From Chitinophagaceae bacterium (lineage in GTDB: Bacteria > Bacteroidota > Bacteroidia > Chitinophagales > Chitinophagaceae): DNA of 64,000 nucleotides. A program made the position numbers and the translations under genes. This document shows positions 10,401-16,889 of the stretch, piece by piece. Location: positions 1 to 64,000 of the forward strand of contig JAEUVO010000039.1 in NCBI GenBank assembly GCA_016786885.1, read 5' to 3'. The stretch's first letter is position 1, and the number at the start of each line of letters is the position of its first letter. The notes beneath the pieces were generated by a model, which made no database searches, had not been told where the DNA came from, and saw only the letters and a program-made list of their open reading frames with translations.

Positions 10401-10922
10401 CTCAATTTCCAGTTCCCGGTTTTTTTCCACCAGTTCAACGGTGCGGCGTTTTACAGCTTCACGCAGTTGCAGGTTTTCTGTTTTTATTTTTTCCGTTGCA
10501 ATTTGGTCTCCTTCTTCTGTTCTGGTATCCGGAAATGAAGCATGCTGCAGAACAACTTTCCACGAACCATTTTTTTGCTCCATCATAGAAGTAAGCCTGA
10601 CATGCCCGTAAAACATCCATTTCTTTTGAGCCAACACATATAAATCAAATTGTTCATAAATAAGAACTGCATTTCCAATAACCTTTACTGCAATCTTTCT
10701 TTTCCGCATTTCAGCTTTACCACTCATTTGGTGTGCTGTAGCTTTATAAAATTTTTCAGCTGCCTTTTTATTGGTAAACACTTCTCCATTGGCAGTGCCA
10801 AAAACGGTGATCGCATGATCAAAATAAGAAGTAAAGGTTTTGATATCACCTTTGAGGTAGGCATCCCAATAGGTATGATAGATTCTTAGTATTTCTGCTT
10901 CCAGTTTTTTGCTCAGTTTCAT
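4494..10922 (-). CDS. Giant soluble histidine kinase with nine sensor modules
   Basis: 2142 residues with no signal peptide or membrane helix, so cytoplasmic. Residues 1-140 look like an NTF2/SnoaL-like domain. Nine modules of about 180-195 residues follow, each opened by a charged helical linker of the form 'ALERVRSRSLAMHKSEEL' (linkers near residues 175, 359, 541, 732, 926, 1114, 1301, 1492 and 1679) and closed by 'RFLDLQKAEAQAREA'. The module cores diverge strongly; they are probably GAF-like, but that is inference. A coiled coil (about 1857-1890) leads to HisKA with His1903 and an HATPase domain to the C-terminus. Within HATPase, 'SKIPPSGGRGAE' is a six-residue net insertion absent from the three neighbouring kinases. 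Seven bases separate it from the next kinase. Confidence 0.88.
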   Translation of the reverse strand: MKLSKKLEAEILRIYHTYWDAYLKGDIKTFTSYFDHAITVFGTANGEVFTNKKAAEKFYKATAHQMSGKAEMRKRKIAVKVIGNAVLIYEQFDLYVLAQKKWMFYGHVRLTSMMEQKNGSWKVVLQHASFPDTRTEEGDQIATEKIKTENLQLREAVKRRTVELVEKNRELEIETALEKVRSIAMSMKDRVDMLKICKTISLQLAKLGIRDIRNVQTAIFNVPKGTYMNYEYYARHDKTFITETTYTDHKVARAFAAKMLKGKGEVSITYIKGREKVKEWLNYQKGTNVFIDTYLNTATSLTYYWYSLGPVALGVSTYTPLTKDEQGLFSRFLKVFELAYRRYLDIEKAEAQAKEAQIEASLEKVRAQALGMHKPEELTNICEVLFKELKQLGFTELRNSMINIHDDDKKTFVNYDYSDEIGKSITPLYYNIHPVIKKQIKQIRSADDAFSETVFKGRDLASWKAFRKSRGEKEDKRIKNSTALYYYFYSIGTGSIGISTFNAINEEKQELLKRFRNVFVFAHRRYMDVAQAEAQAREAQIEAALERVRAASMAMQDSSALSGIIYKLYGELTKLDAKLDRCFIMIVNPENKGITWWMAGQEGLLAENGFFVQMNQHPSHLMYLDNCKRRKKKWTYLFEGKEKRDWDRFGFSKTELARLPEPVKKFMASAKKVHLSGSSDQFGSLVTGSFEPLPEEQQDIISRFAIAFNQAYIRFLDLQKAEAQAREAKIEAALERVRSRTMAMHQTSELQEVIHTVHNELLNLNLSIDGGSFVVINDDVGPELRCWGSGGTANTSEEVQVPHFNMPFCTDLIKDIKKGPGFFTEEFSQNEKKKYFTKLFEHKPWSDISSEQKKETLSGSGGYTRSVAVSKHTSIFIINHHGRKFTEGENDILKRFAKAFEQTYTRFLDLQKAEAQAREAKIEAALERVRSRSLAMHKSEELLEIVTVIFEQLRTLGLQLWNCGIIRVHSKQSSDAELWMTRPDGKMMGQSFVMPLDKVPVYKKLYEAWKNMEEFHNESLQGMDIINHHNSIASLNVIPVDKMKQAAGRELPRQMFFHGINFSDGILGVITTEAVEDETLLLRFGNTFKQSYTRFLDLQKAEAQAREAEIEVALERVRAASMAMHNSKELVKVATTLYQQLISLGFDSVVSGGFNFPDEVNNIQKCWLAVTESGIMNDFAIKLSGDTVLDERIEFRRNNIPFLEQVLNGGEVGKHLDFLFPPDQDTPEIKASKDAMPVPTVFSIRYLKEGYMILISTATLSEEQKSIMERFASVFNLAYTRFLDLQKAEAQAREARIEAALEKVRSRSLAMHKSDELHEIVKVVFEKLNELEIGLGGKITIALTIFNKGQKELNFWAASEDFTNTISLLVPYHDDPIINGLWNAKESGVSYSAKIYDFEEKNKYWKWALENTNNKFLPADRKKLLLESESYAQAIALAKQSGIYVHSHSGNLPTEKETEILIRFANVFDQSYTRFLDLQKAEAQAREAEIELALERVRARTMAMHQSEELREVIELVYEQLVTLRLPVEHAGFILDYKERNDMHIWFASKQVQPSEITIPYFDSPHWNSFLEAKAKGENFFSNSLDSKVKNRFYKDLFKWIPPLPDEAVNAIFSRPGLIISTVLLENVGLYIENYTQTAFTGDENAILMRFGKVFQQTYTRFLDLQKAEAQAREAKIEASLERVRSKAMAMHSSGDLAITVDSFFGELQSLHITPRRCGVTLIDKESRIADLTVTTATEDGETKKVIAKLKLSGHPVLDGVYDHWKKQTEFHPVLQGADIKAYYQVMNPQVAFPDFAEDEKQYGHYFFFTEGGVFAWTDKELEEDALKIFRRFTSVLSLTYKRYKDLQQAEKLARQAEQDLIKLKEEKKKTEEALTELQITQKQLIQSEKMASLGELTAGIAHEIQNPLNFVNNFSEVSKELLDEMKEAIEKGDAEEAKEIMNDVIQNLEKINHHGKRADGIVKGMLQHSRSSSNQKEPTDINALADEYLRLAYHGLRAKDKTFNATMKTEFDESIGNINIIPQDIGRVILNLITNAFYVVNEKSKQNIAGYEPTVTVKTSKIPPSGGRGAEVLISVKDNGNGIPQKILDKIFQPFFTTKPTGQGTGLGLSLSYDIVKAHGGELKVQTKEGEGSEFIIELPV
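4711..4734. repeat. Palindromic G/C-rich repeat inside the kinase gene
   Basis: The core is six C, GAA, six G (4720-4734), preceded by a second C-run. On the coding strand it adds the residues PPSGGRGA to the HATPase domain. The other three kinases in the window read straight through this point (for example 'STKKMKDKVEVKV'), so the insertion is about 18 bp net and in frame. The layout matches the repeats at 28620 and 29843: palindrome, then a G-rich tail. Confidence 0.6.
5850..10410. repeat. Nine tandem module repeats inside the giant kinase gene
   Basis: The linker DNA recurs every 548-580 bases. A string close to 'cttgcctgtgcttcggcttt' begins near 5910, 6470, 7050, 7608, 8170, 8748, 9314 and 9862, and a more diverged ninth copy lies near 10390. 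Conservation is high in the linkers and low in the module cores, which suggests either duplication followed by divergence of ligand pockets or homogenisation of the linkers by gene conversion. Confidence 0.85.
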
Positions 10923-10924
10923 AT

Positions 10925-11965
10925 TTAGCTGTTAGCCGGTAATTCAATAATGAATGTTGTACCCTCTCCTTCTTTTGTTTCCACTTTTAATTCGCCTCCA
11001 TGAGCTTTTACAATATCATAACTTAACGATAAACCCAAACCCGTTCCCTGCCCGGTTGGTTTGGTAGTAAAGAAGGGTTGGAAAATTTTATCCAAAGCTT
11101 TTTGAGGAATACCTGTGCCATTATCTTTTACATGCACTTCTACCCTGTCATTATATTTCTTTGTGCTTACAGTAACTATCGGTTCGTAGCCTTCAACAGC
11201 AAGTTTTTTTCTTTCTGTAACAGCATAAAAAGCATTAGTGATAAGATTCAGAACAACACGGCCAATATCCTGTGGTATAATTTTTATCAGCCCGATGCTT
11301 TCATCGTAATCTGTTTTCATGGCAGCGTTAAAGGTTTTGTCTTTAGCTCTTAGCCCATGATAAGCGAGGCGGAGGTATTCATCAGCCAATGCATTAATAT
11401 CAGTCAGTTCTTTTATGCCGCTGCTGCTCCGGCTGTGTTGCAGCATTCCTTTTACAATGTCACCGGCCCGTTTGCCATGATGGCTAATTTTTTCAAGGTT
11501 TTGCTTCAGGTCCTGTGCTATTTGTTTGGCATCTTCCAGGTTGCCCTTACCTATTTCTTCATTCATTTCATCAACCAGTTCTGAACTTACATCAGAAAAA
11601 TTGTTGACGAAGTTTAAGGGGTTTTGTATTTCATGAGCGATGCCTGCAGTCAATTCACCCAACGAGGCCATTTTTTCCGATTGTATCAATTGTGCCTGTG
11701 CTGCTTTTAATTCTTCCAGTGATTTCTGTAAAGCAGAATTTGTTTCTTCAATAGCTTTTCGTTTTTGTTCAAGCTCTTCAATGGTTTCTTCCAATAAAAT
11801 AGCTGTTGTTCTTTTTACTTTTTCCGTTCTGTCGAGTTTGAATGCTGTTATCTCTAATTCTTTATCAGCATCCTTTAATGATTTTGTAATTGCATTTTTC
11901 TGTTCAGCAGTTAAGTTTTCATCCTGCTGAATAAAACTGAGTATGCTTTGTAAATGCTGGTTCAT
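10925..11965 (-). CDS. Soluble coiled-coil histidine kinase
   Basis: 346 residues with no signal peptide or membrane segment. Residues 1-95 are helical and charged (coiled coil, no recognisable sensor). HisKA follows with His111 in 'GIAHEIQNPLNF', then HATPase with 'DNGTGIPQKALDKIF' and 'GTGLGLSLSYDIVKAHGGE'. It lies 2 bases upstream of the giant kinase and 1 base downstream of a FIST gene, so the three are probably cotranscribed. A kinase lacking its own sensor next to FIST sensors suggests that it takes its signal from the FIST proteins; that is inference from gene order. FIST proteins of the NosP group are known to regulate neighbouring kinases. Confidence 0.9.
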   Translation of the reverse strand: MNQHLQSILSFIQQDENLTAEQKNAITKSLKDADKELEITAFKLDRTEKVKRTTAILLEETIEELEQKRKAIEETNSALQKSLEELKAAQAQLIQSEKMASLGELTAGIAHEIQNPLNFVNNFSDVSSELVDEMNEEIGKGNLEDAKQIAQDLKQNLEKISHHGKRAGDIVKGMLQHSRSSSGIKELTDINALADEYLRLAYHGLRAKDKTFNAAMKTDYDESIGLIKIIPQDIGRVVLNLITNAFYAVTERKKLAVEGYEPIVTVSTKKYNDRVEVHVKDNGTGIPQKALDKIFQPFFTTKPTGQGTGLGLSLSYDIVKAHGGELKVETKEGEGTTFIIELPANS

Positions 11966-11966
11966 T

Positions 11967-13109
11967 TTATTTTTCTTTTAATGCCACTACGCAGGTAGTA
12001 CAATTATGCATTTCAAGATTGCCGCCGGTTGCTCTTGCCAGCTCTGCATTGGAAAACATGCCGGCCATCGGGGCATTCCATACATTTTTTATTCCCTCAA
12101 TTTCCTGTTTCATCAGCGGGCCTAATGCCAGTATTCTTCCTGCACAACTAAAAACAACCACAGCATCTGCTTCCGCCATTTCTTCAGCTTTTAATTTTTC
12201 CATTCCTTTAATCACTTTTTCCATTACATCAAAATCAGGAGGAATGGAGAAGCGGACTTTAGAACCCTGTGGTACTGAACCGCTGCAATAAAAAGAATGA
12301 TCACTCCAGTCTACCAGTAAACCGGGCCTCATTACCGGGTCACCGAACTCACGTTGCAATTGCAATGGAAAATTTACAGCTATCTCCATCGCTACAAAAT
12401 CTGCATTGTTCTCTTTAATGTTTTCAAGGCCGCCATATTTAATGGTTAAGTCCAGTACAGGAATATTATCAACTGTATAAACATGGTTGCCCTCACTTTT
12501 CGTAACTGTTCGTTCAGTGCCTACAGCTTTCCAGCCGCATGTTGCTTTTCCCCTGATCATAATTTTATCTTCATCCACAGCCAATACTACCATACCCCGG
12601 TTGCTTTCCTTATTATTGGTAAAAACATATTGTTCTTTGAACGCATAATCATCACCAGCCATGCCGCCAAAAACATTCACCTGTTTACCCACTACATCTT
12701 CAAAACCAAAAAGCAATTGTTCAGCATCTGTTTCCATATGGCTGCCGGAGAGCAGGAATGCAGGATTTGCAAATAATTGTTTTGCGCTTTTAGCTATGCC
12801 TGCCGCAACTTCCCGGTAATTTTTTTCAGGGTATTCTGCAAACAAAACACGGAAATGTTCAGGATTCATATCCAACAGCAGAATAGCTGCTGAATGTTTG
12901 GAATGATTCTCATCAATGAACTCTCCGTTGGTAGTAGCCCCGAAAATGGCAATACCTTTTTCATCTAATAATTTACAGATAGCTTTCCTGTCCTGACTTA
13001 CAGAAATAAATGCAATAGCAAGTGTTGGTTTAAAACCGTCACTCATGCTTTCTTGCAATGCTGATTGAATTTCTTCTGGTAATTTTCCTTTGATTGATTT
13101 TGCTCTCAT
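11967..13109 (-). CDS. FIST domain signal-sensing protein
   Basis: 380 residues: a FIST_N domain (about 25-215, with 'GIAIFGATTNGEF' and 'VNVFGGMAGDDY') and a FIST_C domain (about 220-360, ending 'NAPMAGMFSNAELARA'). FIST domains are ligand-binding sensor domains associated with signal transduction; the NosP subgroup binds haem and senses nitric oxide. No output domain is fused, so it should act through a partner, most simply the kinase that starts 2 bases after its stop. It is paralogous to the next gene upstream, with which it shares the start 'M(R/K)AK(S/T)IKGK'. The ligand cannot be judged from sequence. Confidence 0.85.
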   Translation of the reverse strand: MRAKSIKGKLPEEIQSALQESMSDGFKPTLAIAFISVSQDRKAICKLLDEKGIAIFGATTNGEFIDENHSKHSAAILLLDMNPEHFRVLFAEYPEKNYREVAAGIAKSAKQLFANPAFLLSGSHMETDAEQLLFGFEDVVGKQVNVFGGMAGDDYAFKEQYVFTNNKESNRGMVVLAVDEDKIMIRGKATCGWKAVGTERTVTKSEGNHVYTVDNIPVLDLTIKYGGLENIKENNADFVAMEIAVNFPLQLQREFGDPVMRPGLLVDWSDHSFYCSGSVPQGSKVRFSIPPDFDVMEKVIKGMEKLKAEEMAEADAVVVFSCAGRILALGPLMKQEIEGIKNVWNAPMAGMFSNAELARATGGNLEMHNCTTCVVALKEK

Positions 13110-13123
13110 TATTTTTTAAAATA

Positions 13124-14281
13124 TTATTTTTCTTTTAATGCTACCCAGCTTACAGTAGTACCATGAAATTCAGTTTTGCCTTTTGCTACACGGCCAAATT
13201 CGCCAAGAGAGTATAACCCGATCATCGGGCTTTTCCAGGTATCAGCCAATCCTTCTACTTCTTTTGTAGCCATGGGTCCCAACGATCCTAACCGGCCAAT
13301 ACAGGAAAAAATAACGAGAGCATCTGCATCCGGCATTTCTTTTTCCTTTACTTCCTGTGAACTTTTGATCACCATATCAATCACATCAAAATCCGGAGGC
13401 ATGGAAAACCGGAATAAAGAACCTTCCGGCACTTCTTCGGCGAGCATGACTGAATGATCGTCGGTATTGGCAAATAAGATGGGGAGCATATATGGGCTTC
13501 CTCCTTCCCGGTAAAGTTGCAAAGGGTAGATGATGCTTAGTTTTACAATGCCTTCTTTGTTTTTATCTTCTACAATATCATTTCCAAGAAATTTTTTAAC
13601 CACATCAAATGCCGGTTGATTATCGATGGTATAGATCCAGGGACCAATGCAATGCGTAATTTTTTTCTCAGTTCCTGCAGGTTTCCACCCGGAGGCGGCC
13701 ATTCCCTTTAAGGTTATTTTATCCTCATCAAGTATCAATGAAATAATGCCATTATCACTTGATTGAGTATTGGTAAAAATTTTTCCTTCCATATTTATCA
13801 TTTCCCCTGCCTTGCCTCCAACAATAGTAACATCTGCACCCGCTTTTTCTACCAATCCGTTTACGATCAAAGCACCGGGAATTCTGTAATTAGCAGAAGA
13901 AATAATAAAGCCGGGATTAGCAAATGTTATCTTACCTGCTTCTCCAATTTGAGAACCGATTTCATAACCTGTACCTTCTTTATTATCTTTTAAAATAATT
14001 TTGAAATAAACGGGATTGATATCTAATAGCAGTACAGCAATACCTGTATTTTCAGCATCCTGTTCTGTAAATTCTGCAAACGTAGTTGCACCAAAAATGG
14101 CAATTCCTTCTTTGTCCAGTAAGGAACATATTGGCTCTATCTCATTCATCGCAGAAAGAAATACTATTGCCAACGTTGGCTTGAAACGCTGCCTGTCCGG
14201 CAGGCTGGCATCAGTCATGCTTCGCTCTAAAGCCATCCTTATTTCTTCCGTTGATTTACCTTTGATTGTCTTTGCTTTCAT
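13124..14281 (-). CDS. FIST domain signal-sensing protein, second copy
   Basis: 385 residues with the same FIST_N plus FIST_C layout as its neighbour, from which it is clearly diverged ('GIAIFGATTFAEF', 'VTIVGGKAGEMI', 'KSPMIGLYSLGEFGR'). Relative to the paralogue it has seven extra residues near position 26 ('DASLPDRQRFKP' against 'SDGFKP'), which are encoded by a small palindromic repeat. It sits 14 bases upstream of the other FIST gene and 36 bases downstream of the TPR kinase stop. Two diverged FIST sensors in tandem would allow two ligands, or a heteromeric sensor, to feed the same kinases; this is inference. Confidence 0.84.
   Translation of the reverse strand: MKAKTIKGKSTEEIRMALERSMTDASLPDRQRFKPTLAIVFLSAMNEIEPICSLLDKEGIAIFGATTFAEFTEQDAENTGIAVLLLDINPVYFKIILKDNKEGTGYEIGSQIGEAGKITFANPGFIISSANYRIPGALIVNGLVEKAGADVTIVGGKAGEMINMEGKIFTNTQSSDNGIISLILDEDKITLKGMAASGWKPAGTEKKITHCIGPWIYTIDNQPAFDVVKKFLGNDIVEDKNKEGIVKLSIIYPLQLYREGGSPYMLPILFANTDDHSVMLAEEVPEGSLFRFSMPPDFDVIDMVIKSSQEVKEKEMPDADALVIFSCIGRLGSLGPMATKEVEGLADTWKSPMIGLYSLGEFGRVAKGKTEFHGTTVSWVALKEK
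14191..14205. repeat. Small palindromic repeat inside the second FIST gene
   Basis: GCCTG-TCCGG-CAGGC lies in frame near codons 26-31 and adds seven residues compared with the neighbouring FIST paralogue. It is a different palindrome from the C-run/G-run type at 4711, 28620 and 29843. Confidence 0.5.
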
Positions 14282-14317
14282 AAATAGCCAATTAACAGGG
14301 ATTGATTTAAACTATTA

Positions 14318-16369
14318 TTATAAGGGCAATTGAATAATAAACTCACTTCCCTCTCCTTCCATCGTCTCAACTTTCAACTCCCCACCATGTGTTTTTACAA
14401 TATCATAACTCAATGACAAACCTAAACCAGTTCCTTGCCCTGTGGGTTTGGTAGTAAAAAAAGGTTGAAAAATTTTTTCCATTACTTTTTGAGGAATGCC
14501 CGTTCCATTATCTTTTACATGCACAGTAATCCTGTCATCAAATTTCCTTGTACTTACTGTAACAACCGGCTCATATTCTTCTGTATTCAACTTCTTTCTT
14601 TCTGAAACAGCGTAAAATGCGTTGGTAATTAAATTCAGAATCACTCTTCCAATATCTTGCGGAATCACATTAATCTTACCTATGCTTTCATCAAAATCAG
14701 TTTTCATGGTAGCATTGAAAGATTTATCTTTTGCTCTTAATCCGTGATAAGCCAACCGAAGGTATTCTTCTGCCAATGCATTGATATCAGTCAGTTCTTT
14801 TTGGCCACTGCTGCTGCGACTGTGCTGCAACATTCCTTTTACAATGCCATCGGCTCTTTTACCATGGTGCAATATTTTCTCCAGGTTTTGTTTTACATCA
14901 TCTGCAATAGCTTTTACTTCATCCATCTCTCCTTTATCTATTTCTTGTTTCATTTCATCCAGTAATTCGTTGCTTACTTCTGAAAAATTATTGACGAAGT
15001 TTAACGGGTTCTGAATTTCATGGGCAATTCCTGCGGTGAGTTCACCTAATGAAGCCATTTTCTCGGATTGTATCAGTTGGGCCTGCGCTGACTTCAGTTC
15101 AGTGAGCGCCTCTTCCAGTTTTTGTTTCTGCGCTTCAATTTCTTCATTCAGTTGCGTCAGTTCCTTATTCCGCAAACCGATGGCATCAGCCTCTTTTCTG
15201 GCTTCCTCCGCTTTGTGGGATATTTCAAGGTTTTGTACTTTCTGAGTAATGGAATTTTTATGCAACTCCTTTTCGAGGTCGATATGAATTTCGAGTTGCT
15301 TTAGTGCTTCATTAGGGTTTCCTGCTCCTTTGTAGTATTCATATAACTGATAGCGGATTTTGCTCAATTGATCAAGCGCCTTTATATCTGCTGCAATTAT
15401 CAATGCTGATGAAAGCCATTCAAAAACCTCTTTGTCTTGTTTTTTTTCAGCATCGCTTTTATGAAGCTCAGCCAGGAATAAAAGAATCTCCGTCTCCCCT
15501 CTTTTATCCCCGCTTGCTCTTCTTATATGCAGGCTTTCATTACAAAATTTTGTAGCCTGTTCTATATCACCTTTCTGTTTATTAATTTCTGCCAGGTGAA
15601 GCAGGGCATTGGCCTGGCTCCTCTTGTCATCAGTACTTTCGCTTATTGCAAGGCTTCTTGTACAATAATCTATTGCCTGGTGAAAATCCTGCAGTTTAAG
15701 ATATGTAAAGCCAATGCTGTCCAAACTACCCGCCATTCCCCATTTATCGCCAATCTCCTGTCGTCTTATTAAGGCATCCTGGTAATATTCCAGAGCCTTG
15801 GGATAGTCCCCATTTTCAAAATAGATAGACCCTATCACATTAATGGGATAGGACTCGAAAAACCTGTTTTTCATCTCCTTGTGCATGGACATACTCCTAT
15901 ACAAGGAATCAAGTGCTTTTTCAAAATTTCCAAGATGCTTATAAGTAACACCAATCTGGTAATGATTGGTTGATTCATTTTCCATGAACCCGGTTTGCTT
16001 ACTTAATTCAAGAGCTTTAAAAAGCAGCTTAAGAGAACTACCAAAATCACCCCAGTTACGCTTAATAATGGCCAGGTATTCATACACGACTGATTGCCCC
16101 TTTAAATCATTGAGTGACTGAAACAGGGATAATGATTCCTCTAACAGTATGAGCCCCTCATTATTTTTGGAAAGACGCACATAACAGAACCCCAGCGACA
16201 GGAGTCCGTGCGCCAATCCTTTATCGTACTGTATATTTCTTGCAAGTTCTACAGACTCTTTGCTCAATTCAAATGACTTTGGCGAATCATTTACCCTGAC
16301 GTCCCAGGCCTGCTGGTTGAGGCTGTCAATTTTATCCTTCAGTATCTGTATATCCGCATCTTTACTCAT
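14318..16369 (-). CDS. Cytosolic TPR sensor histidine kinase
   Basis: About 683 residues from the ATG at 16369 ('MSKDADIQILKDKIDSL'). A start at 16459 is possible but adds a basic, unconserved-looking stretch. There is no signal peptide and no membrane helix. TPR repeats run over about residues 35-370 (e.g. 'GLAHGLLSLGFCYVRL', 'ALEYYQDALIRRQEIGDKW'), then a coiled coil, HisKA with His450 and HATPase ('DNGTGIPQKVMEKIF'). TPR arrays in such kinases usually bind peptides or partner proteins. It appears to be the first gene of the long minus-strand sensor run and probably carries its promoter in the 125 bases before the divergent NTF2-like gene. Confidence 0.88.
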   Translation of the reverse strand: MSKDADIQILKDKIDSLNQQAWDVRVNDSPKSFELSKESVELARNIQYDKGLAHGLLSLGFCYVRLSKNNEGLILLEESLSLFQSLNDLKGQSVVYEYLAIIKRNWGDFGSSLKLLFKALELSKQTGFMENESTNHYQIGVTYKHLGNFEKALDSLYRSMSMHKEMKNRFFESYPINVIGSIYFENGDYPKALEYYQDALIRRQEIGDKWGMAGSLDSIGFTYLKLQDFHQAIDYCTRSLAISESTDDKRSQANALLHLAEINKQKGDIEQATKFCNESLHIRRASGDKRGETEILLFLAELHKSDAEKKQDKEVFEWLSSALIIAADIKALDQLSKIRYQLYEYYKGAGNPNEALKQLEIHIDLEKELHKNSITQKVQNLEISHKAEEARKEADAIGLRNKELTQLNEEIEAQKQKLEEALTELKSAQAQLIQSEKMASLGELTAGIAHEIQNPLNFVNNFSEVSNELLDEMKQEIDKGEMDEVKAIADDVKQNLEKILHHGKRADGIVKGMLQHSRSSSGQKELTDINALAEEYLRLAYHGLRAKDKSFNATMKTDFDESIGKINVIPQDIGRVILNLITNAFYAVSERKKLNTEEYEPVVTVSTRKFDDRITVHVKDNGTGIPQKVMEKIFQPFFTTKPTGQGTGLGLSLSYDIVKTHGGELKVETMEGEGSEFIIQLPL

Positions 16370-16494
16370 CAGAGAATGTCTTTTTTTACTTATTGATACG
16401 GATACCTGCAAGTAAGGATAGGATTTTGCCATTTTCATCAAATTCCTAACCTTTAGCAACTGAAATTAATCATTTATTACCCACTAATAAAAAA

Positions 16495-16887
16495 ATGACT
16501 ATGAATGAACGTAATACTGAATTGCAAGCTATCCGGGATGCTGTTACCCTGTATACTGAAGGTGTACATACAGGCAATATAGACATGCTGAAAAAAGCTT
16601 TTCACCCCAGGGCAATGATGTATGGAGCAAGCTCCCAAAATGTTACAATGGTTGAAATTCAGGGTTTGTATGATTATATAGCCGCGAATGAACCTCCGAC
16701 TAAAACCGGCGAAGCACATCAGTGTTTTATCTCTTCTATACAATATGCCGGCAATGCTGCATGGGTTGAAGTAATAGAAGAGTCATTGTACAATAATGAC
16801 TATACTAATTATTTACAGTTATTGAAAATTGAAGGAAAATGGGTAATTGTATGTAAGGTATATAATGCAACCACTACAAAGAAATAA
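16495..16887 (+). CDS. NTF2-like (putative lumazine-binding) protein
   Basis: 130 residues; starts at 16495 or, two codons later, at 16501. The fold is NTF2-like: an N-terminal helix ('ELQAIRDAVTLYTEGVHTG'), 'FHPRAMMYG', then a mixed sheet ending 'LQLLKIEGKWVIVCKVY'. Proteins of this kind in Bacteroidota are annotated as putative lumazine-binding, but the ligand is unproven. It is divergent from the TPR kinase and ends 2 bases before the convergent ATP-grasp gene. The giant kinase carries a domain of the same superfamily at its N-terminus, though I see no close similarity. Confidence 0.75.
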   Translation: MTMNERNTELQAIRDAVTLYTEGVHTGNIDMLKKAFHPRAMMYGASSQNVTMVEIQGLYDYIAANEPPTKTGEAHQCFISSIQYAGNAAWVEVIEESLYNNDYTNYLQLLKIEGKWVIVCKVYNATTTKK

Positions 16888-16889
16888 GA

